This document shows, in pieces, positions 43,992 through 53,668 of a DNA stretch of 64,000 nucleotides. The stretch comes from Mycobacterium marinum. GTDB lineage: Bacteria; Actinomycetota; Actinomycetes; Mycobacteriales; Mycobacteriaceae. The stretch lies in assembly GCF_003391395.1 (NCBI RefSeq), contig NZ_CP024190.1, positions 1,426,001 to 1,490,000 on the forward strand. The letters run 5' to 3'. Below the pieces are notes generated by a model that saw nothing but the letters and a program-made list of their open reading frames with translations, had not been told where the DNA came from and did no database searches. A program made the translations under genes and the position numbers. Every line of letters begins with the position of its first letter. The first letter of the stretch is position 1.

Positions 43992-46238
43992 TCAACGTTT
44001 TCCGGCGGGCTGGTTGGACGCCACGATCCCGTGTTGATCGACCTCGTGTACGTGGACGGTCGAGAAATCGAAGAACATGCCGACGATCTGTATCGCACCG
44101 GAGGCTATCGCGGGAGCCAAGACCTGGTTGTGCGCAAGCCTTTCCAGCTGAATCGCCACATTGACCACAGCTAGCTGGTCGAGTTCGCCGAACCCGATGG
44201 ACGCCGCGCTCGCCCGTGCCGGATGACCGTCTCGGAACGCGGCCAAACTATCGTGTGCGTGTTCAAGCCAGTGGTTCATCGGGCGGTCGACGTCACTTGC
44301 GCCGTTGTCCAACAACGACTGCATTGCCCGGCATGCCGAGTGTCCGCATACGACAACCGAACTCACACCAAATTGGTTGACCGCGAAGTCCAGGGCGGCA
44401 TCCACCGAGCGTTCGGTTGGATCGATCGGTACCAGGTTGCCGACGTTGCGGACGATATACAGGTCGCCCGGTTTGCTGGCCGTGATGACGTCGGGCAGGA
44501 TCCGGGAATCGGCACAGGTGAGAAAGACCGTGTCGGGGTTGGCCGGATCCATCAGCTCCCGCACATGGTGGTGCAGCGATCCCACACCGTTGCGGTGGTA
44601 CTCGTCAACGCCATCGAGGATTGAGGCGTCGGTATCCTGCTGATTGTCGCGGCGGGAAGTCCATGGTTCTCGTAGCGCCCTAGACATGAAGTGGCGTTTC
44701 GGCGGACTGCTGTGTGCGCTGATCATGTTCGCGGGTGAGGTCTCGATAATGGTTACCGTCCCGCCCGCCGCTTCGTGGGAAATCTTCCAGTCGGAGATGG
44801 TTTCGGACACCGAGTGATCGATGTAGTCCGCGTTCAGGGTCAACGTCACATCCGATCCATCCGGCAGGGTGGAGAGCACCTTGGTCAGGCGCGGTAGCAG
44901 CAAGAAGCTCAGCGTGCCGTCGATATCCACCCGCCAATGCTTAGCTTGTCCACCTACCGGCCTGGCTTCGATAGGTGCGCGCATGACCCGGATCAACAAG
45001 AAGGCGATCGCAACACCGAGTCCAATGACCACGCCCTCGAGCAGGTTGAGGAATATGACGCCCAGGATGGTGATGACATAGATCACAAAGTTGCCGGTCC
45101 GCCACGCAATCTGGATGTGTGCCAGCTGGATGAGCTGGGTGCCGACCACAATCAGGAGCCCGGCGAGCGCCGCCTTGGGGATCAGTTCCACCAGGCCGGT
45201 GAACAGCGAGGCGAACAGCAAGATCCAGACCCCGTGCAGCACCGCTGAGGTGCGGGTGCGGGCTCCGGCCGCCACATTGGCCGAACTGCGCACGATGACG
45301 CCGGTGACGGGAAGCCCGCCGAGCAGTCCGGAGAGCACGTTGGCGCTGCCCTGGCCGAGCATTTCCCTGTTGAAGTTGGTCCGCGGGCCTTGGTGCAACT
45401 TGTCCACACCGACCGCACACAGCAGCGATTCGACGCTGGCGATCAGGGCGATGGTCAGGATGCCGACGGCGATGCTGCTGATGTCGTTGCTCCAGGGCTG
45501 GCCATCGGGGGTCAGCGCGGGCAGCCGGGGCAGCGAGATGGCCTCGAAGAAGTTGCCCGAAAGGTTGATGCGCTCCACATCTAGATTCACCATCAGCGAC
45601 AGTGCGGTGGCTCCGGCGATGGCCACCAGGGGGCCCGGAACCATCCGCACCATGGCGGGCAGCCGTGACCACATCAACAATATTGCGATCATGGTTCCGC
45701 CGACGATCACTTCGTGTAGCTCGTGATGGAGGATGCCGTTGGGCAACGCCGTGATGTTGCGCCACGCCGAGCTGTGCGATGAGCCGCCCATCAGGACATG
45801 GATCTGTTGCAGCACGATGGTCACGCCGATGCCGGCCAGCATGGCGTGCACCACCACCGGTGCAATGGCCAGCGCGGCGCGTGCCATCCGGCTCAGCCCG
45901 AAAATGATCTGCAGGACGCCCGCGCCGAGGGTCATCAGGCACAACATCTGCCAACCGACCTGTTCGATCAATCCGGCGACCACCACGGTGAGGCCGGCGG
46001 CCGGGCCGCTCACCTGAACCGACGACCCGCCGAGCAGTCCGGCGACAATGCCACCCACCACCGCGGCGATCAAACCGGCCATCAACGGAGCCCCGGAGGC
46101 AATGGCGATCCCCAGTGACAGGGGCAGCGCTACCAGGAAGACGACGATCGAAGCGGGGAAGTCATGGCGCAAGTTGGCCAGGATCCACTGGGATCGAGAT
46201 TCGGGTGCCCCGGCGGAGTTCTTGACTGCGGTGCTCAT
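43992..46238 (-). CDS. SulP-family transporter fused to beta-carbonic anhydrase
   Basis: A 748-residue fusion matching M. tuberculosis Rv3273. Residues 20-430 form a SulP/SLC26 anion transporter with many membrane helices; 440-510 resemble a degenerate STAS-like region; 550-740 form a beta-class carbonic anhydrase with zinc ligands in C-A-D-S-R and C-G-H-S-A-C. The fusion suggests bicarbonate uptake coupled to CO2/bicarbonate conversion. ATG 46238 has GAGGAG seven bases upstream. Confidence 0.93.
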   Translation of the reverse strand: MSTAVKNSAGAPESRSQWILANLRHDFPASIVVFLVALPLSLGIAIASGAPLMAGLIAAVVGGIVAGLLGGSSVQVSGPAAGLTVVVAGLIEQVGWQMLCLMTLGAGVLQIIFGLSRMARAALAIAPVVVHAMLAGIGVTIVLQQIHVLMGGSSHSSAWRNITALPNGILHHELHEVIVGGTMIAILLMWSRLPAMVRMVPGPLVAIAGATALSLMVNLDVERINLSGNFFEAISLPRLPALTPDGQPWSNDISSIAVGILTIALIASVESLLCAVGVDKLHQGPRTNFNREMLGQGSANVLSGLLGGLPVTGVIVRSSANVAAGARTRTSAVLHGVWILLFASLFTGLVELIPKAALAGLLIVVGTQLIQLAHIQIAWRTGNFVIYVITILGVIFLNLLEGVVIGLGVAIAFLLIRVMRAPIEARPVGGQAKHWRVDIDGTLSFLLLPRLTKVLSTLPDGSDVTLTLNADYIDHSVSETISDWKISHEAAGGTVTIIETSPANMISAHSSPPKRHFMSRALREPWTSRRDNQQDTDASILDGVDEYHRNGVGSLHHHVRELMDPANPDTVFLTCADSRILPDVITASKPGDLYIVRNVGNLVPIDPTERSVDAALDFAVNQFGVSSVVVCGHSACRAMQSLLDNGASDVDRPMNHWLEHAHDSLAAFRDGHPARASAASIGFGELDQLAVVNVAIQLERLAHNQVLAPAIASGAIQIVGMFFDFSTVHVHEVDQHGIVASNQPAGKR

Positions 46239-46515
46239 TTGTTGACTCCTCAAAGCCGGTCAAAGAGGCCATCCCGGGCTGGCCGGCAATCGAGACCTGA
46301 CACCCCTTCGACACCGGCTTGAATGTGATCTGTCAAATCAAGTGTCCGCCGAGCGTCGTAGGTGCGTGTGAGGCAGTTCATATTTGTGCGCAGCAAATCT
46401 ATGAGTCTGCAGGTTTTATATCCAAAATCCTCCACGCTTCACCGGCCCATGCGGCAAACCCCGGCACTGATTCATTGACAACTCACAAGAAAGTTTCCGG
46501 TGCTGACCGCGAAAC

Positions 46516-47703
46516 TTAGGATTCGCCCAGAAGTGTTTTGTTGTGCTCGCCGGTGGCCGGCGGGGGATCGGCGAGCACCGCGCTGAAGCTCGAGTAGCGC
46601 GCGGGCGTCCGGATCACCGTGACGGCGTCATCGCCACTGCCGACCTCCAATGCCAGCTCGTTCTCGGCGAACAACGGCGTCGTGACGACCTGTTTCCAGG
46701 TGTAGGCCAGGCAGGCCATCAAACCGCCTTCGTGTAGCAGTTCGACCCACTGCGCGGCGGTCTTGGCGGCCAGGGCCGATTCCAGTTCTTCGGTCAATTC
46801 CGCGCAGTTGATCGCCCGCGCGCGTTGGTCGATGAAGCGCTCGTCGTCGAGGAGATCGGGCCGGCCGATGATCTCGCACAGCCGCTGCCAGTGCTTGGGC
46901 ACGTAGGCGCTGATGAGCAGGTAGCCGTCGGCGGCGCGGAAGGCATCCGATGGCTGGGTCGCAAAGGCAACCCGCTTGCGGCGCGCGCCTGTGGGTGTCT
47001 GCTCGGGCTTGGTGGGCGCGTCCGAACTGGGGCGATTGAGGTGCATGGTGAGCTGGTTGGCCTGCAGCCCGACCGCGACGTCGTACATCGCCACCCGGAC
47101 GGTGTCGGCCACCCCGTGCCGCTCGCGGTTGAGCAGCGCGGCCAGGACCGCCTGGGCTAGCACGTGCCCGCTGGCATTATCGACCAACTGAAACGGGATG
47201 ATCTGTGGCTTGCCGTCGGGGGTGGGCATTCCGGTGGTCATTCCCGCCTCGGCGGCGACCATCAGATCGACGCCCGGTCGAGTGCCGTGCGGGCCGTTGC
47301 CACCGAATGCCGACAACCGGGCATAGATCAGTTTGGGGTTGCGGGCGCGCAGGGCCTCAGGGCCAAGGCCCATTCGCTCCATGACGCCGGGCCGAAACCC
47401 CTCCAGCACCACGTCGGCGGTGTCGGCGAGCCGCAGGATCTGCCGGCGAGCCGTGTCGGTGGACAGATCCACCGACACCGACTTCTTGCCCCTGTTGTTC
47501 GGCAGGAAATAGGTCGCTAGCGGCGGGCGGTGCGGCAGCACGGCGGTGATGTGCCGCGCCGCCTCACCGCCGGGGGCCTCAACCTTGATCACCTCGGCGC
47601 CCAGGTCGGCCAGGACCTGTCCGGCCAGCGGCCCGGCAACGTTCTGGGTGAAATCGAGCACCCGAAACCCATCGAGTGGTTTGGCGGGGTTGCCCTCGGG
47701 CAT
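46516..47703 (-). CDS. Family III CoA-transferase (CaiB/BaiF type)
   Basis: A 395-residue CaiB/BaiF-family CoA-transferase (M. tuberculosis Rv3272). The N-terminal L-D-G-F-R-V-L-D-F-T-Q-N-V-A-G-P is typical, and the Asp in R-P-G-V-D-L-M is the expected nucleophile forming an aspartyl-CoA anhydride. ATG 47703 is preceded by AAGGA. Substrate unknown. Confidence 0.9.
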   Translation of the reverse strand: MPEGNPAKPLDGFRVLDFTQNVAGPLAGQVLADLGAEVIKVEAPGGEAARHITAVLPHRPPLATYFLPNNRGKKSVSVDLSTDTARRQILRLADTADVVLEGFRPGVMERMGLGPEALRARNPKLIYARLSAFGGNGPHGTRPGVDLMVAAEAGMTTGMPTPDGKPQIIPFQLVDNASGHVLAQAVLAALLNRERHGVADTVRVAMYDVAVGLQANQLTMHLNRPSSDAPTKPEQTPTGARRKRVAFATQPSDAFRAADGYLLISAYVPKHWQRLCEIIGRPDLLDDERFIDQRARAINCAELTEELESALAAKTAAQWVELLHEGGLMACLAYTWKQVVTTPLFAENELALEVGSGDDAVTVIRTPARYSSFSAVLADPPPATGEHNKTLLGES

Positions 47704-47879
47704 CGGCAAATCCTTCCCTGCTGCGCGTGTCACCAGGCGACCGGCTCGGCGCGCTCGGTGGGACGAGTCGCGACATCGTGACGTTCGCCCCGAAAACTCG
47801 AGCTGTCAAGTGGGATATCAAGATCGGCCACTGCTCAGCCCGGTTGACGAGCCGCCGGGGCGGCGCAGCGCACCGTGGC

Positions 47880-48536
47880 TCAATCGCTGCTGTCCGGATT
47901 GCGCAGGACGGCGTTTTGCAGGGTGGTGGTGAGCCAGGCTTCAAAGCGCTGCAAGCTGAACCCGCCGTGGGTAACCATGATCTCGTGGCTAGCTGGACTG
48001 GTGAGGGCCCAGGCGGTATCCACCGCGTCTTGGCGGGGCAATCGCAGGGCATCGTCGGGGATGGCCACCAGCAGTGCCCGCATCGTTTCCCGGCGCAGCA
48101 TCTGGATCTGATGCCACTCCGCTGCGATGGCGCTGTCGACGCCGGATCCGTCGCGGTAGGCGCGCCACGCTATTGCCGAGCGCCGTGCCGCATCGCAGAC
48201 CAATGCGGAAACCTGGGCCAGGGTCCCGGCGGGGCTATCGGGTTGAAGTTGGGCGGCAAAGTGCTGTCCCGACGGCGCGGCGTCGGGGGCGAGGGTGCTC
48301 TCGAGATAGCCGCGGAGCAGCGCGCGTTTGCTGCCCCAGGCGAGGTAGAGCGTTTGCACGGTCACCCCGGCTCCCTCGGCGATCCGGCTGACCGTCGAGG
48401 CGACGTATCCGACACGAGCGAATTCTTCGGCGGCGGCCGCGAGCAACAGGTGACGGGTCTGCGCGCGCGACGCGGCCCCCGCTTCGCGTACCCGGGTCGT
48501 GTTTCGCTGCCGCTTTCTTTCCATCGAAGTCAGCAT
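47880..48536 (-). CDS. TetR-family regulator divergent from a CocE-like hydrolase
   Basis: A 218-residue TetR regulator with an N-terminal basic tail and HTH (S-T-V-S-R-I-A-E-G-A-G-V-T-V-Q-T-L-Y-L-A-W). ATG 48536 and ATG 48524 are both possible; neither has a strong ribosome site. It is divergent from the hydrolase at 48609 and shares a 72-base promoter gap holding an overlapping dyad, so repression of both genes is likely. Not part of the M. tuberculosis order I recall. Confidence 0.87.
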   Translation of the reverse strand: MLTSMERKRQRNTTRVREAGAASRAQTRHLLLAAAAEEFARVGYVASTVSRIAEGAGVTVQTLYLAWGSKRALLRGYLESTLAPDAAPSGQHFAAQLQPDSPAGTLAQVSALVCDAARRSAIAWRAYRDGSGVDSAIAAEWHQIQMLRRETMRALLVAIPDDALRLPRQDAVDTAWALTSPASHEIMVTHGGFSLQRFEAWLTTTLQNAVLRNPDSSD

Positions 48537-48557
48537 ACTTCAGCGTGCTAGATTGTA

Positions 48558-48584
48558 ACTCAATCAGGATTGAGTGCCACTCAA
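48558..48584. promoter_or_regulatory. Overlapping palindromes between TetR and hydrolase genes
   Basis: ACTCAAT-cagg-ATTGAGT (48558-48575) and TTGAGTG-c-CACTCAA (48570-48584) share the central half-site, giving three half-sites of the ACTCAA/TTGAGT type in 27 bases. The location, between divergent genes, fits a TetR operator. Confidence 0.7.
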
Positions 48585-48608
48585 GTTTGAACGTGAACAG
48601 GAGTTATC

Positions 48609-50315
48609 GTGCCGACGCGAAATCCAATCTACGACCGTCCATGGCGGCGGGCCGGGGTTGTCCGCTACGCGGCGGCTCGGGTACGGGCAATCCTGCGGCC
48701 GCCGGTGAGGGTGTCGGCGGCGCCGCCGGACCTGGTGGTGGACCGCGACGTTTCCGTTCGGATGCGCGATGGTGTGGTGCTCCGGGTCAACGTCTACCGT
48801 CCCCCCGGTTCGGGCCCGTTTCCCGTCATCCTGGCGGCTCATCCGTACGGCAAGGACCGGCTGCCCAAGCGCAGATGGTGGGGCTGGGGCATCAATCCGC
48901 AGTTCAGGATCCTGCGCCAGCCCGGCCAGGTGGAGATCTCGAGCGAGACCAGCTGGGAGGCGCCCGATCCGGTCTGGTGGCTGGCCCATGGCTATGCCGT
49001 CGTCAACGCCGACATCCGCGGCGCCGGGACATCCGATGGCGCCGGGGCGTTGATGTCCGACCAAGAAGCCGAGGACGTCTACGACCTGATCGAGTGGGCC
49101 GGCGCCGCGCCCTGGTCCAGTGGCAGCGTCGGCATGGCGGGCGTGTCCTACCTGGCGATGGCACAGTTCAAGGCCGCCGCGTTAGGACCGCCGAGCCTCA
49201 AGGCGATTTGCCCCTGGGAGGGGTTCACCGATGCGTACCGGGACATGTTCAACCCCGGGGGAGTGGCGGAAAAGGGCTTCTCGCGAGTCTGGCAGACCGG
49301 CACCAAGCATGTGATGCGGGTGACCGAGGACATCGGCGCGCAGCGCCGGGTGCACCCGCTGCGTGATCAGTGGTGGCAGTCCCTGGTGCCCGACCTCGGC
49401 CGGATCGAGGTCCCGATGCTGGTCTGCGCCAGCTTTTCGGATAACAACCTGCATGGGCGCGGTTCTTTCCGGGCATTCGAAAAGGTCGGTGCCGAAGACA
49501 AGTTCGCCTACACCCACCGGGGCGGCAAGTGGACGACCTTCTACAGCCCCGAGGCCCGCCAGGCCCAGCTCGCCTTCTTCGACCTCTATCTCAAACACCT
49601 TGATGTGCCCAAACCGCCCCGGGTTCGGCTCGAGGTGCGCGAGCGGGGCGACGTCATCGCGGAGACTCGCGCCGAGCGGCAATGGCCACTGGAAAACACC
49701 GACTGGCGCGACCTCTACCTGGCCGACGACGGTGTGTTGGACCATGAGCCCCCGGCGGCCGAGGGATCGGTCAGCTTCCACACTCGCAGGCGCGCAGCGG
49801 CATTCACCCTTCCCGTGGTGGCAGATCTCGAGCTCACCGGTCCGATGAGTTTGGCGCTGTGGGTGTCAGTCGAGGGTGCCGACGATGTCGCGTTGTTTGC
49901 CGGCGTTGAGAAATGGGTTGGCAACAAATGGGTTTCGTTTGAAGGGTCCTACGGTTACGGTCGGGACCGGATCACCACCGGGTGGCAACGCGTATCGCTG
50001 CGAGAACTCGATGTCGAGCAGTCGACGCCATACGAGCCGGTGCACACTTTCGCACACTCCCAGCCGCTGTCGCCGGGTGAGGTTGTTCCCGTCGAACTCG
50101 CATTGGGCCCATCAGCAACCGCCTTTCGCCACGGCGATCGCATCCGGCTGGTCATCGCCGGTCGCCAGCTTGCCCCGCGCAATCCGCTCTACGGAAGTTT
50201 TCCCGCCCTGTACGCGCCCAGCCCGCCGGCGCGCTGCACCCTGCACTGGGGAGCGGACCGGCCGGCACGGTTACGGGTCCCGGTGATCGGCTCCGGCGAC
50301 AACGCCCCAGCCTGA
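48609..50315 (+). CDS. CocE/NonD-family serine hydrolase
   Basis: A 568-residue hydrolase of the cocaine-esterase/X-Pro dipeptidyl-peptidase (S15) type. The alpha/beta-hydrolase part (about residues 45-330) carries the nucleophile elbow G-M-A-G-V-S-Y-L-A, the R-G-A-G-T-S-D segment and a late His in the R-G-G-K-W region. The C-terminal third is the jelly-roll domain of the family. No signal peptide is evident. It starts at GTG 48609 and is divergent from a TetR regulator. Substrate unknown; probably an ester or amide. Confidence 0.87.
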   Translation: MPTRNPIYDRPWRRAGVVRYAAARVRAILRPPVRVSAAPPDLVVDRDVSVRMRDGVVLRVNVYRPPGSGPFPVILAAHPYGKDRLPKRRWWGWGINPQFRILRQPGQVEISSETSWEAPDPVWWLAHGYAVVNADIRGAGTSDGAGALMSDQEAEDVYDLIEWAGAAPWSSGSVGMAGVSYLAMAQFKAAALGPPSLKAICPWEGFTDAYRDMFNPGGVAEKGFSRVWQTGTKHVMRVTEDIGAQRRVHPLRDQWWQSLVPDLGRIEVPMLVCASFSDNNLHGRGSFRAFEKVGAEDKFAYTHRGGKWTTFYSPEARQAQLAFFDLYLKHLDVPKPPRVRLEVRERGDVIAETRAERQWPLENTDWRDLYLADDGVLDHEPPAAEGSVSFHTRRRAAAFTLPVVADLELTGPMSLALWVSVEGADDVALFAGVEKWVGNKWVSFEGSYGYGRDRITTGWQRVSLRELDVEQSTPYEPVHTFAHSQPLSPGEVVPVELALGPSATAFRHGDRIRLVIAGRQLAPRNPLYGSFPALYAPSPPARCTLHWGADRPARLRVPVIGSGDNAPA

Positions 50316-50393
50316 GAATTACTACCGCCCAGCTCAACCGCGCCGCGCGCCAACCTGTCCGAGGGTCACAGAAACTTGACCTACCATCGCCTG

Positions 50394-51095
50394 ATGAACT
50401 CTTCCGGTTCGGTCGGCAAGGTAGGTGACTTGGCCGGCGACGCCTGCTGCGATGTGTCCACGGCACCGGCGCATACCGGGCACTCCGGCGATGCGGCCTG
50501 GCAGCAGGGCGTTCGATGGGCGCGCCGGCTGGCCTGGATCAGCTTGGCCGTATTGGTCACCGAGGGTGCTGTCGGGGTGTGGGAGGGCGTTGCCGTCGGG
50601 TCCGTCGCATTGACCGGATGGGCCCTCGGTGGCGCATCCGAAGGGCTGGCCAGCGCAATGGTGTTGTGGCGGTTCACCGGTTCACGCACGTTGTCGGAGA
50701 CCGCCGAGCGCCGCGCCCAACGTGGTGTCGCCGTGTCTTTCTGGTTGGTTGCCCCGCTGGTTGCCGCGGAATCCATTCGCCACCTCACCGACAAGCACGA
50801 GGTTGGCACCTCGGTGATCGGAATCGGGTTGACGGCCTTCGCTTTGGTCGTCATGCCCATCCTCGGCCGGGCCAATCACAAGCTGGGTGTGCTCTTGCAG
50901 TCCGGGGCCACCGAAGGTGAAGGCACCCAGAACTATCTGTGCGCGGGCCAAGCCGCCGGGGTGTTGCTTGGGCTTGCGATCACCGCGGCCTGGCCCGGCG
51001 GCTGGTGGATCGACCCGGGGATCGGGCTCGTCATCGCCGGCATAGCCGTCTGGCAGGGTGTCAGAGCCTGGCGCGGCCAGGACTGCGGCTGCTGA
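50394..51095 (+). CDS. Multi-helix membrane protein, possibly cation-diffusion-type (Rv3271c-like)
   Basis: A 233-residue integral membrane protein with about six hydrophobic helices, a Cys/His-containing N-terminus (A-C-C-D-V, A-H-T-G-H) and a C-terminal C-G-C. It corresponds to M. tuberculosis Rv3271c. The helix arrangement resembles the membrane half of cation-diffusion facilitators but lacks a cytoplasmic metal domain. Convergence with ctpC and terminal Cys/His residues hint at metal handling; this is inference. Confidence 0.75.
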   Translation: MNSSGSVGKVGDLAGDACCDVSTAPAHTGHSGDAAWQQGVRWARRLAWISLAVLVTEGAVGVWEGVAVGSVALTGWALGGASEGLASAMVLWRFTGSRTLSETAERRAQRGVAVSFWLVAPLVAAESIRHLTDKHEVGTSVIGIGLTAFALVVMPILGRANHKLGVLLQSGATEGEGTQNYLCAGQAAGVLLGLAITAAWPGGWWIDPGIGLVIAGIAVWQGVRAWRGQDCGC

Positions 51096-51123
51096 GTAAG
51101 GCCTCGCCGATCCGAGGCCTTAC
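51096..51123. terminator. Bidirectional hairpin terminator
   Basis: A perfect 11-bp stem, GTAAGGCCTCG (51096-51106) and CGAGGCCTTAC (51113-51123), with a 6-base loop, begins at the first base after the membrane-protein stop and lies 16 bases from the ctpC stop on the other strand. It lacks a T-tract, as is common in mycobacteria. Confidence 0.8.
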
Positions 51124-51138
51124 CCGAGCATCGAGGCC

Positions 51139-53337
51139 TCACTCCAGGCGGTACCGGATCAGCCGGGAGCTGTTGGCTACCACCGCCACTGAGGACGCGT
51201 TGTGCAGGATCGCGGCCAGCACCGGTGAGAGCGCTCCGCCCGCACCGATCAGCAGTCCGGCGGCATTGACGGCGATCGACATACCGTAGTTCTGTCGGAT
51301 CACGTCGACTGCCCGCCCACCGAGATCGCGGACGTCGAGCAGCCGATGCAGATCGTCGTTGGCCAGCGCCACATCGGCGGTCTCCACGGCGACGTCGGTT
51401 CCGGCCAGGCCCATCGCGATTCCGATATCGGCGGCGGCCAGTGCCGGGGCATCGTTGATGCCGTCACCGACCATGCCGACCACGTAGCCCTCGTCCTGTA
51501 GGTCCCGCACCACTTCGAGCTTGTCCTCGGGCATCACCTCGGCGCGCCATTCGTCGATCCCCAGCTCTTCGGCGACGACTTTGGCGATGTCGGGGTGATC
51601 CCCGGTGAGCATGACGATCCGGCGAACTCCGTTGTCCCGCAACTTGGTCAGCACCTCGGCGGCCTCGGGCCGCACTTCGTCGCGCAGGCTGATCAGCCCG
51701 ACCAGCGTGCCGTCCACGGCGAGCAGCAGCGGTGTTTCGGCCTGTTGCCGCAGCTTGCCGACCCATTCCGATGCCTTCTTGGATACCTTGACCTGCTCCG
51801 ACTCGAGCAGCGATGGGCTGCCGAGCAGCAGGGTCCGGCCGTCGGCCCAGGTTCGCATGCCCAGCCCCACCAGGACCTCGCACTCCTCGTGCGGCGGGAT
51901 GCTGATGCGGCGTTCCTCGGTCGAACGGATCACCGCCTCGGCCAGTGGGTGACGGGAGTGGATTTCCGAGCTGGCGGCGTAGGCCAGAACCTGCTCGGGC
52001 TCCCAATCCTTGTGCATCGCAATAATGTTGGTGACCACCGGACGTCCCACGGTGAGGGTTCCGGTCTTGTCGAACACGATTGCGTCGACCCGGCCGGCCT
52101 GTTCGAGGTGCGATCCGCCCTTGATCAGGATGCCGCGCCGGGCGCCGTTGCCGATGGCGGCGCTGATCGCGGTCGGGGTGGACAGGCCTACCGCGCATGG
52201 GCACGCGATCAACAGCATCGTCATCGCGCGCCGGACATCCCCGGTGACCAACAAGGTGATGGCCGAGACGATGAACGAGGTGGGCACGAAGCGGCGAGAG
52301 AAGTTCTCGCCCACCGTTTGAATCGGTGCCCGGTCGTTCTGGGCTTCTTCGACCCTGGTGATGATCCGCCCGATCGTGGTCTGGCTGCCGACCGCCTGCG
52401 CACGCACCACCAGGCGCCCGCGTACCACGACGGATCCGGCGTGCACGGTCGCGCCGGCCACGACGCTGACCGGCAGGTTTTCCCCGGTGATCGCCGACTG
52501 GTTGACGATGGCCTCACCGTCGACCACTTCACCGTCGACCGGGATGGCAACGTGATCGTGCACGACGACCTCGTCGCCGATCTGCACACTGTCGATCGGT
52601 ACCTGGACCTCGGTTCCTGCCTCGGGGCCGTCGGTCAGCCGGATCCAGGCGGTGTCCTGGTTGCCGCGCAGTAGCTCCGAGATGGCGCGCCGGGTCCGGC
52701 GCAGGGTTAGATCCTGCAGGTACTCACCGATATTGAGCAGCCACAGCACGGTGAGCGCGACGACGTTTTCCCGCAGGATGAGGCTGGCGATCGTGGCCGC
52801 CGAGACCAGCGCGTCGGTGCCGGCCTTGCCGGAGCGCAAGGAGCGCAGGGCGCCGCGCAGGAAGGGATAGCCGGTGAAGATGGTGACGCCGCTGGCCACC
52901 ATCCTCCCGCTCGGCCCCAGCAGTGGTGGGCGCGCGAACACATACCGGCGAACGCCCAGCAGCGCCAGTGCCGCTCCACCGATCACCATGCGCAGCACAT
53001 CGGTGTTGCGGATCTCGGTCGAGTGGGGTGCGCGCGCCGGGATCAGTTCGGCGGCAACGTGCTTGGCGCCGCCGATCGCTTCCAGTACCGCGGCGCGATC
53101 ACAACGTCGCGGTGAGTACCACACCACGACCGACCCGGTGCGCGGGTAGGCGTGGACGACCCGTACCCCGTCCTGCTTGGCGACGGCCTCTTCGACGGCT
53201 ACCGCGCGCCGGGAATTGCCGCGTACCCAGTCCGCCCGGACACGCATGCGTCCGGCCGCGTCGGAAAGTACGACCAGGTCGGTGGTGTCGTCACCGTCCG
53301 CACCTGCTGGGACCTCTTTAACGATCGCTAGGGTCAT
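51139..53337 (-). CDS. ctpC: Metal-exporting P1B-type ATPase CtpC
   Basis: A 732-residue P-type ATPase: an N-terminal heavy-metal-associated-like domain, membrane helices with the transport motif A-C-P-C-A-V-G, phosphorylation motif D-K-T-G-T (Asp423), then T-G-D-H and G-D-G-I-N-D-A-P. It matches M. tuberculosis CtpC (Rv3270), linked to zinc (and manganese) efflux. It follows pacL1 by nine bases on the same strand. Confidence 0.96.
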   Translation of the reverse strand: MTLAIVKEVPAGADGDDTTDLVVLSDAAGRMRVRADWVRGNSRRAVAVEEAVAKQDGVRVVHAYPRTGSVVVWYSPRRCDRAAVLEAIGGAKHVAAELIPARAPHSTEIRNTDVLRMVIGGAALALLGVRRYVFARPPLLGPSGRMVASGVTIFTGYPFLRGALRSLRSGKAGTDALVSAATIASLILRENVVALTVLWLLNIGEYLQDLTLRRTRRAISELLRGNQDTAWIRLTDGPEAGTEVQVPIDSVQIGDEVVVHDHVAIPVDGEVVDGEAIVNQSAITGENLPVSVVAGATVHAGSVVVRGRLVVRAQAVGSQTTIGRIITRVEEAQNDRAPIQTVGENFSRRFVPTSFIVSAITLLVTGDVRRAMTMLLIACPCAVGLSTPTAISAAIGNGARRGILIKGGSHLEQAGRVDAIVFDKTGTLTVGRPVVTNIIAMHKDWEPEQVLAYAASSEIHSRHPLAEAVIRSTEERRISIPPHEECEVLVGLGMRTWADGRTLLLGSPSLLESEQVKVSKKASEWVGKLRQQAETPLLLAVDGTLVGLISLRDEVRPEAAEVLTKLRDNGVRRIVMLTGDHPDIAKVVAEELGIDEWRAEVMPEDKLEVVRDLQDEGYVVGMVGDGINDAPALAAADIGIAMGLAGTDVAVETADVALANDDLHRLLDVRDLGGRAVDVIRQNYGMSIAVNAAGLLIGAGGALSPVLAAILHNASSVAVVANSSRLIRYRLE

Positions 53338-53346
53338 GTCGCCGGA

Positions 53347-53625
53347 TCAGTGGTCGTGGTCGTGCGCGCCGACGGCGGGGGTGGGCGCCTCTTCACCAAT
53401 GCGTTCGCGGGCCTCGGACATCACGTCGGAAATCTTGAGCCGGGCCGACTCCGCGGCCTCTTCGGCCTTGCGGGTTCCGCGCAAGCTCAGCTCCGCTGCC
53501 GACACCGCGGTCTGGCGCAGTGGTGCCTTCTTCGCGGCCTTGCGGACCACGTCATAGGCCGCCGCCCCGACCACACCGTGGACCACGAGTGTGCCTAGCT
53601 TCGCGAACAATCCGTACGCCACCAT
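53347..53625 (-). CDS. pacL1: PacL1-like metallochaperone/scaffold for CtpC
   Basis: A 92-residue protein (M. tuberculosis Rv3269): one N-terminal transmembrane helix containing G-x-x-x-A-type small residues (V-V-G-A-A-A-Y-D), a charged amphipathic middle, and a C-terminal H-D-H-D-H zinc-binding tail. In M. tuberculosis PacL1 binds zinc through this tail and stabilises CtpC. It forms an operon with ctpC. Confidence 0.92.
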   Translation of the reverse strand: MVAYGLFAKLGTLVVHGVVGAAAYDVVRKAAKKAPLRQTAVSAAELSLRGTRKAEEAAESARLKISDVMSEARERIGEEAPTPAVGAHDHDH

Positions 53626-53668
53626 TACCTGAACCTACCTTCCGTCGTGTTCTCGCCTTGGGCCCTCG

